Shown piece after piece: positions 21,000-31,862 of a DNA stretch of 64,000 nt. Each line of letters begins with the position of its first letter. The first letter of the stretch is position 1. The position numbers and the translations under genes are program-made. The stretch spans positions 4,030,001 through 4,094,000 of the forward strand of contig NC_081334.1 of assembly GCF_022539665.2 (NCBI RefSeq), written 5' to 3'. The notes under the pieces were generated by a model that was not told the origin of the DNA, ran no database searches, and worked only from the letters and a program-made list of their open reading frames with translations. This DNA is from Daphnia carinata. Lineage: Eukaryota > Arthropoda > Branchiopoda > Diplostraca > Daphniidae.

Positions 21000-22741
21000 T
21001 TACAGTTCACAGATGAAGTTGTACAACGAAGATGAACAGGCGATGTCGATCCAAAAATATCCGTTCTCAAAATCGAAATCCATGAAAAGATAGGCGCAGT
21101 ATCCATCTTGGTTGTAGTCAGGTTCATCAGGACCCCAGTTAGTGTAATTGAATCGTTGGTACGGTTCTGTAGCAGCCCATTCCCATGTTCGCTGGCTTCC
21201 TTTTAGGGGAAATTTGCCTGAAGTCCAGTACTGTTCGGCACCCAACTCTACAATTAATTGTCACAAGATTAGAATAGTAATAGCACCAAAGCCTAGATAT
21301 TTTTCTTGAATAAACCTAGTTAATTTTCAGTGCCCACCTGGTGTGACTTGCCAATATTTGTAGATTAAGCTTTCCTCTCCTTCAGTCTCAAGGCTAACAA
21401 GAGTCATATTTCCTTTTCTGCAGATTGCATCTGCGTCTGCCCAATCAAGGTACTTCAAGCCATTTATGTTTTGAAAAATTATTAGTTTTAATCAAATAAA
21501 TTTGGATTTACACATTGACACCTACCCCAGAAGTACGATCAGATATACAATAGCACCCAGTTCCTAACGTTACGCACGGAACGGCTGTGGTGCCCGGAAG
21601 AAAGGCTGGGCAATTTTCTGTCAAGAAAACAAGGATTATCAATATTGTCCAATCATATCGACGAAAGCTGGGAGAGTATTTATTCTAAAATTTAAATAAG
21701 TCTTTTTGGTATGATGAGGAAAGACAATTTACTATTAATAACTATATTGCTGCAATGTCTTTGCCGTACCTATTTAATCTCAATTAGTATTGAACTTACT
21801 AGGTTCAGGAGTTGCCCTCGTAGGTGGCATGGATGTCGTCGATATGATGGACGCTGTTATTCCATCAGTAGTGGAACCTTGTGTGGAAACAAGAACGATG
21901 TCGTCAATGGCGACAGCATCTTCTGCGTTACTCCCACAGTTTGCGTAAAATATCAACTGAAAAAGGTTATTCATCGTGTTAGTACATATTGGCAATCTAG
22001 GTGTACACACCTTCATTTGACTACTCTACAAAATTGGCGGACTTCTAGAACAAAACCAAAGCCTACCGTCAAGTCGGTTGGTGACGTAACTGGGATGGAG
22101 GTAGAGGCTGGACGCCATTCAAAATTCACCGTAGTGGAGTAACTCGACAATGTTAACAAAGTCGTTTCTGCATCGCCAACAACCAATACGAGCTGAAGGA
22201 ACAAAGCATGTTAATTGGGTTATTAGTCATTGAATCCGTAACACTACTTTTGTGGTTAAGCTCAGGTATACAGGCGAAAAATCTTGGTTGAATCTTGCTG
22301 TATACTTACCTCTAAAGTGTTCCCAAAGGTGTATTTTGATCGAATCCAGAAATTGAACGAGATCCGATCACCCGGCAGTGCCGTAAAAGTTACTGTCCGC
22401 AAAACAAGAAGACCGGGACTTAACTGGGCGTCCCTCGTAGCTCGTAAATATTTGGTGCCTGTTGATGGAGTTGGTGGTGGATAGTTGATTTCAGTGGGAG
22501 ATGAAAAATCCTCGACAGTCCAGTGGACGGGACCCAACGAACTGTCGTACCACGGGTCAGCTAGGCCATCTTCAAAATCATTGTTCAAAAGAAGCCTGGC
22601 AGATTGAGGATCACCTTCCAATTGATCACGGATATTCGAGGTATTCTTTCTTGAATTTTGCTGCGGTGAAGGGATAATGCTGGCCCAACAACTGGTAATA
22701 GTAAAAATGATTAATAATAATCTGAAAATGTTTTTACTCAT
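21000..22741 (-). CDS. MAM-like and C-type lectin domain protein
   Basis: Secreted two-domain protein. Exons 22741-22310, 22192-22067, 21956-21800, 21617-21526, 21452-21338 and 21247-21000 give 389 residues. A signal peptide (IFRLLLIIFTITSCWAS) is followed by a jelly-roll domain resembling MAM domains: LLLNNDFEDGLADPW near the start, NYPPPTPSTGTKYLRA, a middle LVLRTVTF strand and the end motif AEDAVAIDDIVL, which is typical of MAM. A Thr/Ser/Pro linker then leads to a lectin domain (ENCPAFLPG, CYCISD, WADADAICRKGNMTLVSLE, FDFENGYFWIDIACSS, FICEL). Here the ligand site reads DEPD, closer to a functional EPN/QPD motif than its neighbour. The last three exons are homologous to exons 2-4 of the downstream lectin. 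Confidence 0.85.
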
Positions 22742-23771
22742 TTTTTCGGGAGAGCTCTTTCCACCTAACCTAGGTGCATTTAAGTGCGGCAATAACATAT
22801 TTGTCTATCAATTTCACCATCGGCTTTGTGATTGTCCAATGTCTGTAACGAGCTAATGGTTGGTATCGCTAGTTTAATTATTGATAACGAGAACGTTACC
22901 AAATCAACAAATGCGTCGAACTTAGAACCATGCTGACTTTTAACAATCCTGTTGGGAAATAAGCTAAGATAGAGGTGCCAGGGAAAAAATGAACAGAGAA
23001 GAAAAAAGTACAAGTATTTAAAGTCGAACATTTTTTTGTCCAGCTATGAGTCATAAATGAACACTAAGATCCACGAAAAGCTAACAACCCAGAATTACTA
23101 ATTATGAAACAACACAATGGTCTATGATGAATGAAAATTAATAGGGTATGCCACAACAGGTAGGTAACGTAATTAAAATCTCCCTCAATCATCCCCATTC
23201 AAGTATTGATCTTTTCTTTGACAATGTAACTACGGGAGCCGGGAGAGAATGAATCAGAAACAGAAAAAGAATCGTCTTTGTTGTTTTTTAAAAATGACTT
23301 TGCTACTTTAATTTAGATCTTAAACTCAGCTCCAGCTTCACATTTCTTTTTTATTTGAGATCTCGAGTTCTCCAGTAATTTTTTTTTTCTGTTAACTAAT
23401 TCCGTTTTAGATTGCACGCTGAATCAATTCATAACGTCATAAAAATTAACTACTTCTAACGCCATTTAACTACTGTCATATAATAACAATTTTAAAATTA
23501 AAAAGTTCGGGTTGCAGACGCCACCTAACGTTAAGAAGTTAAGTTAACTAAACGCCATCAAACGGGAAAATAGAACATTAAAAATACGCCATCTAACAGT
23601 TTGCAATCAAACCCGTCACATGATAAACGATACGCCATCAGGCGACAAAGAGCGTAACATAAAGAAAATTTCGAACGCAACGCCACCAAGCTGCTCATCT
23701 GCAATTTGCTTGTTTAATCATTGATTTGTGAGCAGACGTCACGTATCAAATTAAATTTTATAAGATTAGAA
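22742..23771. other. Intergenic region between divergent genes
   Basis: One kilobase between the divergent MAM-lectin and UMAD1-like genes. It holds a cluster of short related motifs at 23455-23690 (listed separately) and several AT-rich runs. No coding signal. Confidence 0.45.
23455..23690 (+). repeat. Cluster of CGCCAYC-type motifs
   Basis: Short copies of a motif close to ACGCCATCTAACG recur six times within about 235 bases, near 23458, 23518, 23553, 23586, 23631 and 23681, at spacings of roughly 30-60 bases. They lie directly upstream of the UMAD1-like start. They may be decayed tandem repeats or clustered protein-binding sites. Confidence 0.5.
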
Positions 23772-24237
23772 ATGGCTCTCTTTAACAAATTTTTTGGGAT
23801 TAAGAAAGAAGTTCCTGCTGCAGCACCGCACACTACTGTGACTGTCACTAATGAAATAGCAGAACATGATGGGTATGTCATTGTACCTACTGCACTAGAA
23901 TCGCATCAACTTCGTCAAGGTACTAAATCTTTCCTACTATCATGCAACAACCTTGTTTACTTAACATGCAGCAATAAAGAAGAAATTTTAGAGTTTATAC
24001 CTCACTTTTCCTATAGGTCCTCTACCATATGCAATTAGCTCTAAAACTGCTGGCATCAAACAGGAAATTGCAGCCAGTAAAGTGTATGATGAAATACCTT
24101 TTCAGTTTTCCCCAGCATACAGTAGGATGTGGTCAACTGGCACAGCTATGAAACATCATCCTAAAATACTAAAAGAAATTGACTGGGACTCGCTCTGTTA
24201 TGACTTTACACTAGAGAAATCTATTTTACAGTCATGA
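23772..24237 (+). CDS. UMA domain-containing protein, UMAD1-like
   Basis: Small protein with the UBAP1-MVB12-associated (UMA) domain, which links proteins to the ESCRT-I complex in multivesicular-body sorting. Exons 23772-23919 and 24017-24237 give 122 residues. The short N-terminus is followed by an acidic DGYVIVP strand. The UMA-like core is EIPFQFSPAY, which fits the Val/Ile-Pro-Phe-x-Leu/Phe-x-Pro pattern. The C-terminus SLCYDFTLEKSILQS closely matches the end of human UMAD1 (YDFTLENS). It is convergent with DNAJC11, whose stop lies 200 bases away. UMAD1 orthology is likely but rests on the tail motif. Confidence 0.78.
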
Positions 24238-24438
24238 ATATTTTTCTTCGTAGGACAGATATGGCATGAAATGTTGATCCAAACACAGCTGTAAAATCAA
24301 ATCAACACTTGTAATGCCTACTGTATGTCCATAATCATCTTATTAAAATGTCATCTATTGCCTGGTCATTTTTCAGAGCTGTTTTCTGTGAGCTGCATTA
24401 AAAATAGAAATTATTATGTATGTACATATTGAACTTAT

Positions 24439-26744
24439 TTATATATAATTACACTGCTTGGGTATCCGTAGTGGATCTGTATCCTGGATGGTCACTTCAT
24501 GTGGAACCCCATGAAATGTGTACTGTACATATAAAGATTTATCTTCACCCATGCAGGGGTCATAAAATCCTGGAAGCTGACACTGTGATGGACAAAAAGC
24601 GTACAACATGATTTTTTGGCTTAGGACTAATTTCATATTGTTTAGTCATTGTTGAAAATAAGCCTAATCTTACTGCTAGAAGTTTTTCCGAGGATTATTC
24701 GTGTGCTGAAAATTTACCTTGGATGCCTCGTGAAGTATAAGCTTGGAATCCTTGACTAGGCATTGAAGAGGGATAGTAACGTCGGTGATGGCGTCACCGA
24801 GATCGCGATGGCTGAGATCTAACCACCGACCGTAAAGCGCTTTTGTGATAATTAAGCCTTTTCGGTTTTCCTCGTCCTCCACAATCCGTCTGTATGTTTC
24901 CTTCATCAGGTCGATAGAAATTTCAGCTTCTCTGCGGCGTGCCAGCATTCTTAAAAATAATAATAAATGAATCGGTTAAATAGTTTTTCACTGAAGATCC
25001 GTAAAAGCAAACTAACTGTGAGTGATGCACAGCTCGGTGTTTTTCAATATCTTTAATTTTCTGTTGCTGCATGTAAGGTTCCACTACCACTCGACGTATG
25101 ATGATCCATGCAATCATTGGTGTGACTGTTCCGTAAAAGATGGGGCTTGGCAAAACTTCATGACACAAATGGATTGGAAAATTGTAAATTTGGTTCCCTC
25201 GAGATAACCTGCAGAAATTAAATTGTGTTAATTTCTTGTGATAAGTGTGGAAAAAAGTGTCGTAATACTTGATTTTAAGCATTACACCAGTCGGAACTCC
25301 AACTGTCATAGAAACTGCGAGCGAGCTATGTTCTGATACTTTACGCTCAAGACCATATTCTACCATAGCTCCAAAGGTTCCGGCTCTGTAATAAAAATTA
25401 GTTGGTATTACAAACAACGCAAATGTTATCGGCAAACATGTGCTTACTTGATAGCTCCTCGTAATCTTCCATCGTGTTTTTCGAGTTTGTGGCAGTATGT
25501 GATGGCGAAGTAGGAGTGCGGGATACCAAGAACAAAATTAACTTGCGCCCGGTATCTAGATGTGTCCTTGACCACCATGGTGCTCATCGAACTAGGTCCA
25601 GAGGCTTTATATGTAAGATAACCAACCGTGTTCTTATCCAATTGATGCGCCAACGCTTAAAACCAAAACACCATTGTGAGATAGAGAAAAGTGAACATTT
25701 GAAAAACTAAAGTGTACTTACTAGACACAAATCCAAGGGTTAAACCTCGGTCTGTGGAAGTGACAATTCCAGAAACATTCGTAAAGATCCGCTTAGTTAG
25801 ATTGCGGAAGCCTTTGGCTGAAAATGAGAGACCGCTACCGAATCCCATTTCAAGTTCTGCCCACCCATCAGGAGATGTGATTCTCCTTAATGAGACATTA
25901 ACTGAGCCAGAACCTGAGCCTTTGTGTGTTGACAGTTGACCTGTATTTATTTATTTTTAATTAATAAATGTGTAGACTAAATTTTTTTAATGGCTAGTAG
26001 TGATTACCAGAAAGAAAAGCTGTGTCATTTAAAGTAAGAGGTGCTTCAATAGATTGAGAAAAGTTCATGCCTTTCACCACAATAGATGGAAAACCATCAG
26101 ATCTGCAAAAATCTATTAGTTGTGTCTTAAGGTAAATAATAAGCTCTGGTTTACCCAAACTCATCATATTCATCTTCATATGGATTGAAGAGTTCTGTGG
26201 CATCAATAGACACAGAAATGGAGCTTTTGGGGTTGGTCCTTTGAAGGAGTCTGCGTTCTTCTTTTTGCTGGGCAAGGAGTTCATATTCTTCTCTAATTTC
26301 TTGTGGTGTTTTTGTTCGCTGAACAACCTCCCAACCTTCTGTTTCTAGTCCCTTGGTTCCAAGACTATCATATATGGCTCTTTTATGGGGATCACTCAGA
26401 ACTTCATATGCTTTTTTCGTCTTATTGAACAAAACTTCAGCTTCCTTCTTTCTGAGGGCATCAGTATGTTTGTCTGGATGATAAATGCGACTTAGTCTTC
26501 TGTATGCATTTGTGATTTCTTCTTGCGAGGCCTGATGCAAAAAAAAAACACACCATGCAGTAAATAAATAAAAGTCATGTGGAATAACATCAGTGATGTA
26601 ACGCAGGTTCTTGGGTTCTATCTCTCAAAAAAGGTCACACAAGCCATGTACGTTGATAGCATAACTGAATCAAGTACTTACATTTCTTGGTAAGTTAAGG
26701 AATTGATAAAAATCTTCTTCCAATCGTTCATCTTCATCATCCAT
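24439..26744 (-). CDS. DNAJC11: DnaJ homologue subfamily C member 11
   Basis: Mitochondrial outer-membrane J-domain protein associated with the MICOS/SAM bridging complex and crista organisation. Nine exons: 26744-26682, 26531-26155, 26102-26008, 25940-25722, 25655-25448, 25385-25269, 25208-25017, 24949-24718 and 24582-24439, giving 548 residues (human about 559). The J domain lies at residues 13-80, with the catalytic tripeptide in [10 protein letters not shown] beta-rich middle region ([52 protein letters not shown]) matches the porin-like central part. A hydrophobic stretch ([15 protein letters not shown]) is followed by a charged helix. The C-terminal DUF3395 domain holds [13 protein letters not shown] and [20 protein letters not shown]. 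Confidence 0.95.
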
Positions 26745-27413
26745 ATTGGACGACAATAATCGGCAAACTACTCAATACGAACAACGTTAAGACGAAACGT
26801 GAAGTGCCGGTCAATTGGTTGCGTCCAAGCTTCCACCTGGCGGTGATTATTTACATGTTTGAATGCATCGAGCAACGTACACTTGATGGCGTTGTTGTTT
26901 ATTTGGGTGCCTCACAATATTTCACAACAAACATGGGAAAACATATGAAATGAATTGCATAGTGTTATTTGTGGGAAGTTGCAGCACCGGTCGGCCGTTA
27001 TCGCAGGATAAGGCGTAGGCGAAGCATCTTCAACGTTGATTTGGAACGTTCCATTGAGTATATTTTGTGACAGCAAGGCGAAGCAGCAGCAGATTCTCAA
27101 GTAAGGTAGTTTCTACTACGTCGTAATAATAAAACCATCCTATAGCAATCGAAGTAAAAATGTAAACAAAATTTTCACTTATAAAGAACACATACTGGTA
27201 AGATTCGTGCACTTGGCTGACCTTCACGAACGGCCAAGGTGAGGCACTGCATATTTTAACAATTAGTGTAGACTACCTATTTTGGTTGTTCCATAGAAAA
27301 ACAAGTATTTTCGTGATTTGAAATTGCTATCTAAACAACGTAACCATTATGAAATTGATATTAATTAATAAAAATTACATATCTTTCTTTTCAGTTGCTT
27401 TTGACAGTTGAAA
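26745..27413. promoter_or_regulatory. Likely bidirectional promoter region, DNAJC11/VWA5A-like
   Basis: The divergent start codons are 669 bases apart. A 5' untranslated exon of the VWA5A-like gene appears to begin after the AG at 27392-27393, so its transcription start lies further upstream. No TATA box was identified. Confidence 0.4.
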
Positions 27414-30400
27414 ATGACTTGTTGTGGTTTAATAATTGAGCGTGCCGATCGTGAGCCGATACCAGTGCCCTTAACTGGTGTCTCCGTCCAGGCACGCATT
27501 ATCGACTTGGTTGCCGAGGTAACCATTCAGCAACGCTACGTAAATAAAGAAAATCAACCCATCGAAGCTGTTTATCTTTTCCCACTTGATGAAGGTATTC
27601 ATTTTCAAAGAATTATGCTGTCAGGAAATGCAGGTGAATTTTAAATCATTGTAGGAGCTGGAATTTGCAAATTTACTGCCGAAGTAGACGGGCGTGTCAT
27701 CGAAGGTGTTGTCAAGGAAACGAAAGAAGCACAGGAAGACTATGACGAGGCAATCCAGAGCGGACATTCGGCTTTTTTGGTTGAAGAGAAACTACCGGAT
27801 GTCTTCAAGGTATGTTGTTTCCTTTGTAACCCACATCTCGTTTGAACTTTCACTCAGATTTGATTCAATGAATTGTTTCCAATCGATAAGGCTAAGGTAG
27901 GCAACTTAGCTGCTGGTTCTGGGGCCAAAATCAGCTTAACTTATGTCACGGAATTAAAAGTGGAAGGAAAGGAAATCCGTTTTTATTTACCGACGACCAT
28001 CGCTCCACGCTATGTTCCTAGCAGCGATAAGTCTAGCGCGGCGGCTGACCTGGCATCGGTCCAATATACAGAGTTAGTTCAGTTTCTCATTGAACGTCAT
28101 TTTTTCAAAATATTTAAATTGAAAATTGTCTCCTTTACCAAAGGCAATCCAATTATCAAGTTGAATTTAACGCCAGCGTGCGAATGGCATCGGCCATCAA
28201 AGAAATACGTTGTCCAACACATAAAATTGCTGTTGATCTCGATGCTGCCACGGTATGACCAGTGATTTACTCTATCTTTCTTGACGATCTTCTTTAATTG
28301 TTTCAATGTTTTCATCTATTCTCGGAAATTTAGCCATTGAATGGGACGTTTCGTTTAGACAATGTGGTGACATCCATGGATCGCGATCTCGTCTTTTACA
28401 TTCAAGTGGCCGAGCCGAACCAGCCACGGCTTATTCATGAGGTAAATTCGTTGCACTTGTAGAAAATAAAGCATCTTCTTGATTTAAATTCTTTTTTGTC
28501 AGAAATCCCCTACCGGTACAACAGCCATGATGTTAAGTCTGGTTCCTACCTTCAAATTGGCTGATCAGAAGACCGAATTAATTTTTCTTGTGGATCGTTC
28601 GGGTTCAATGGGTGGGGTCGGAATTGGGCAGGCTAAACAAGCGCTCAAGGTACTATCATCTTTATATTCAAATTAATCAAATTATTAAATATTCTTTGTT
28701 AAACAGCTATTTCTTCATTCACTGCCCTTGGATTGTTACGTAAGCAATATCTTACAATTCCCATTTCCTATTCACTTCTTATCTAGCCTTACATCTGCAC
28801 TTTTTCAACGGTAATCAATTAACTAATTATCAAAGGTGAATATTGCGGGGTTCGGCTTCACCTACGAAGAACTCTTCCCAGAAAGCAGGAAATACGATGA
28901 AGTGATCCTGAACACCGCAAAGGCCTACGCTGAAAGTATGGCAAACAAACTAAAACTTACCGCATAGCTCAATTTTACGTATTTGCCCTTGTTCCATTAG
29001 AAATCGATGCGAATTTGGGAGGTACTGAAATACTGCAACCATTGGAAATCATTTTCAAGAAACCGCCTATCGATGGCTACTTACGTCAGGTGTTTGTTCT
29101 CACGGATGGAGAGGTAATCATTTTCATTAACGTCTCCAGTCTCAACGTTATCATTTGTGCTATCTATGGTGTATGAAAGGTGTCCAATGCGAACGAAGTT
29201 CTAAGTCTGGTCCGTCGTCATAATGGACAAGCCCGAGTCTTCGCCTTAGGTTTGCATCTAAATTTAATCGTGCAAAGAGATTAGAGTTCAGGTTTTCTTT
29301 GATGAGGATTGGGAAGCAGCGCTAGTCATCATCTAGTAGAAGGAATGGCCCGTGCGGGCAACGGAACGGCGCTCTTTGCGTCTCTAGAAGAAAGATTGGA
29401 GAAGAAAGTCATGCAACAACTTCAGGATGCTCTACAGCCGTCTCTTACCGGTACGAAAAAACACATTAATTTACCTGGCTTATGTTACCAACAAAACAAC
29501 AACAGACATCAAGGTGAAATGGGAAGGGCATGATGAAACTGAACAATCACATGCTGTGGCCAGCAGACCCGTTCAAACTGAAAAGACGTTGATGGGATAC
29601 GGTAAACCGCTGGAAGCCGATCCTGCGACGACTGTCTGTGTTGAAACACCAGAAAAGAAATTCCGGCAGGCGCCGTGCAATTCCATGGTAACGATCAACT
29701 GATCTTTTGCTGTTTGTAATTGTGAGATAACTTTGAGACTCGTTTACCAGATTCCTGCCGTTTTCGATGGAAGGCATTTGATAGTGTACGCCCTGCTCGC
29801 GGAGGATGCTCAACTGCCGAAATGGGCTGAGGTCGTTGCTGTTTCTCCAGATGGTCCTCTAACGCTGAAAATAAACGTGACTGCATCTAATTTGGAACAA
29901 GGCCAAATTATTCACTCGTAAGTTTCAGATTTCATCACGTAACTGCGAACCTTTTCTTATGACGTACATTGTAGTTTAGCGGCGAGGAAACTGATCCAGA
30001 TCCTGCAAGACAGAGAAGGGAATAATGAAGATACAAACACTAAGAAAGAAATAGTTCAACTTGGCTGTCGATATGGTACGCAGCGCATGGAACAACAAAA
30101 GAATTAAACTAATGCAATATTTGGCGTTTAGGATTAGCATCGAAATACACTTCGTACGTGGCTGTCGATCCCAAAGTGCAGAAGGAACTCAAAGAATCCT
30201 GGATGATGATGAAGTCACGTGATGTTCCTCTCCATATGGCTCACGGTTGGGGTGGTGGCTTTCGTTTAGTTGCGCAGGGCGGATGCGCACCAGTGGCAAT
30301 GGCATGCTCCAGTGCGCCCCCGATGATGCGATCTGCCATGGCACACAGCCTCAACAGTCAACCCCCGATGATGAAACGTAGCATGGCACGCAGAGCTAGT

Positions 30401-31028
30401 CCTTCACAAGCAGCTATCCAATGTGACAGTATAGTTGGAAAACAGAGTATGTAACCGTGGTCGTAGCTAGGATTTCAGAACTTGGTTAAATCATTTAGCT
30501 AACTGTACCCTTTTTTGATTTAGTGCCACAATCTTTTGACATGCAAGGGGATGCTTTCGACAGCGTTTCCTTTGGAATGCCCCGTGGTGCGGCTAATTTT
30601 GCGGCTTCCATAGAAAACCATCCGGAGGAGATCGTACCTGAAGGAAACACGAATGACGACAAGTTAATAAAACTCGTATCAAGCCAAAATTTTGATGGTT
30701 CGTTTAAACTGGAAAAAACATTCGCTAGTCTTCTCGATACGACAGTAGAGGACATCAAACAAGGTACATAAACTATTTAAAGCGCAAAAATGGATATTAA
30801 TTCTACTTCTCTGCAGCCGGACTGGAACATTCGTACAGTGAACAAGTATGGGCTACTGCTGTTGCTTTGGCGTACTTGTCGATTGCGCTGATTGACCTGC
30901 AGGATACTTGGATGTTGGTGGCTAAAAAAGCGGAATCTTGGTTGCGTTCCTCCCTTCAACCTACTGGAGACGATGTCACTTGCACGAAAGCAGCCCAAGA
31001 TTTTGTTAAATCGAAATTAAATTTGTGA
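27414..31028 (+). CDS. VIT and von Willebrand factor A domain protein, VWA5A family
   Basis: Intracellular VIT-vWA protein like VWA5A (LOH11CR2A). Seventeen exons: 27414-27594, 27655-27809, 27891-28072, 28144-28252, 28334-28441, 28503-28649, 28707-28739, 28836-28935, 29001-29113, 29180-29249, 29307-29450, 29506-29687, 29751-29917, 29975-30075, 30132-30446, 30524-30763 and 30817-31028, giving 852 residues. The VIT domain covers about residues 15-145 (LTGVSVQARI, VTIQQRYVNKE, EAVYLFPLDE). The vWA domain starts at LIFLVDRSGSMGG with an intact metal-binding DxSxS near residue 276, continues with GFGFTYEELFP and GGTEIL, and closes with QVFVLTDGE. A Met-rich, low-complexity linker (PPMMRSAMAHS, PPMMKRSMARR) is specific to this copy. 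The C-terminal domain ends with WATAVALAYLSIAL. Which VWA5 paralogue it is remains uncertain. Confidence 0.92.
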
Positions 31029-31862
31029 AAAACATCGTCATCAACTTGGAATGTGGATCGAACGACGTTTTTGCTTTTGCTTTTCTTTCACTTGTCAGCA
31101 TAAGGCAGTTCCTTTGTTATACACAAACAATGTCATGTTTGGTATTATTAATCAGTATTATACATGGTTTGCTTAGTTCAAATATTATATGAATATATAG
31201 AATGTTCAACTTACCTGATGTCCTGATGAAAACATCAATCTCTTCTAATAAGTAAGAATTTTGAATTAGATTTACCTGAAAAAAAAATTGGAAACAGTTG
31301 CAACCATCTGCTGTCTAAGGTTGAATTCCAAACCCTAGGAATTCTTAGTCACTCTGGCAGGTTTTGAGCAGTGAACCGCCGAGACAGACACAGGCCGACA
31401 AAAAGGCAATTGGAATATTTCAAATACAAGTCTGTCGTCTTTTTATTTACAGAACTATCCGGTGGAATAAAACATTTCTCTTTGTTTTGAATGAAACAAA
31501 GAGAATGTTTAGAACAACAAATGTATCATCGAATAAGAAAATGTTTCTTGGAGAAATACAATAGAATATGATAATAGTCACTTACGAAAAAGCCTCTGGG
31601 ATTTCAGTTGATGTGATAAAAAGATGTGACAGACATTTCTGTGTAAGTCACAATCATTTGCAAATTACTTTGAATTTCTATACTTAACAAATAGAAAACA
31701 AGACACATAAACGTAAAAAAGGAAAATTGACTAGATGGCAATGTCAACCTCGATTGCTACGTTACAGTTAAACAAGAGTAACGTAACACGAAGTTTTAAC
31801 TTAGTCTCATGAAGCAACAAATAAGAATTATTAACAAGTAAAATGGATACACCCTGTCGAGT
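31029..31862. other. Intergenic region, no gene seen
   Basis: Convergent flank between the VWA5A-like gene and the first prepropeptide-like gene. AT-rich, with no coding signal. Both 3' untranslated regions are likely here. Confidence 0.5.

Noticed and set aside
21711-22142. 143-residue plus-strand open frame
   Set aside because: It is antisense to the MAM-lectin gene and spans its introns.
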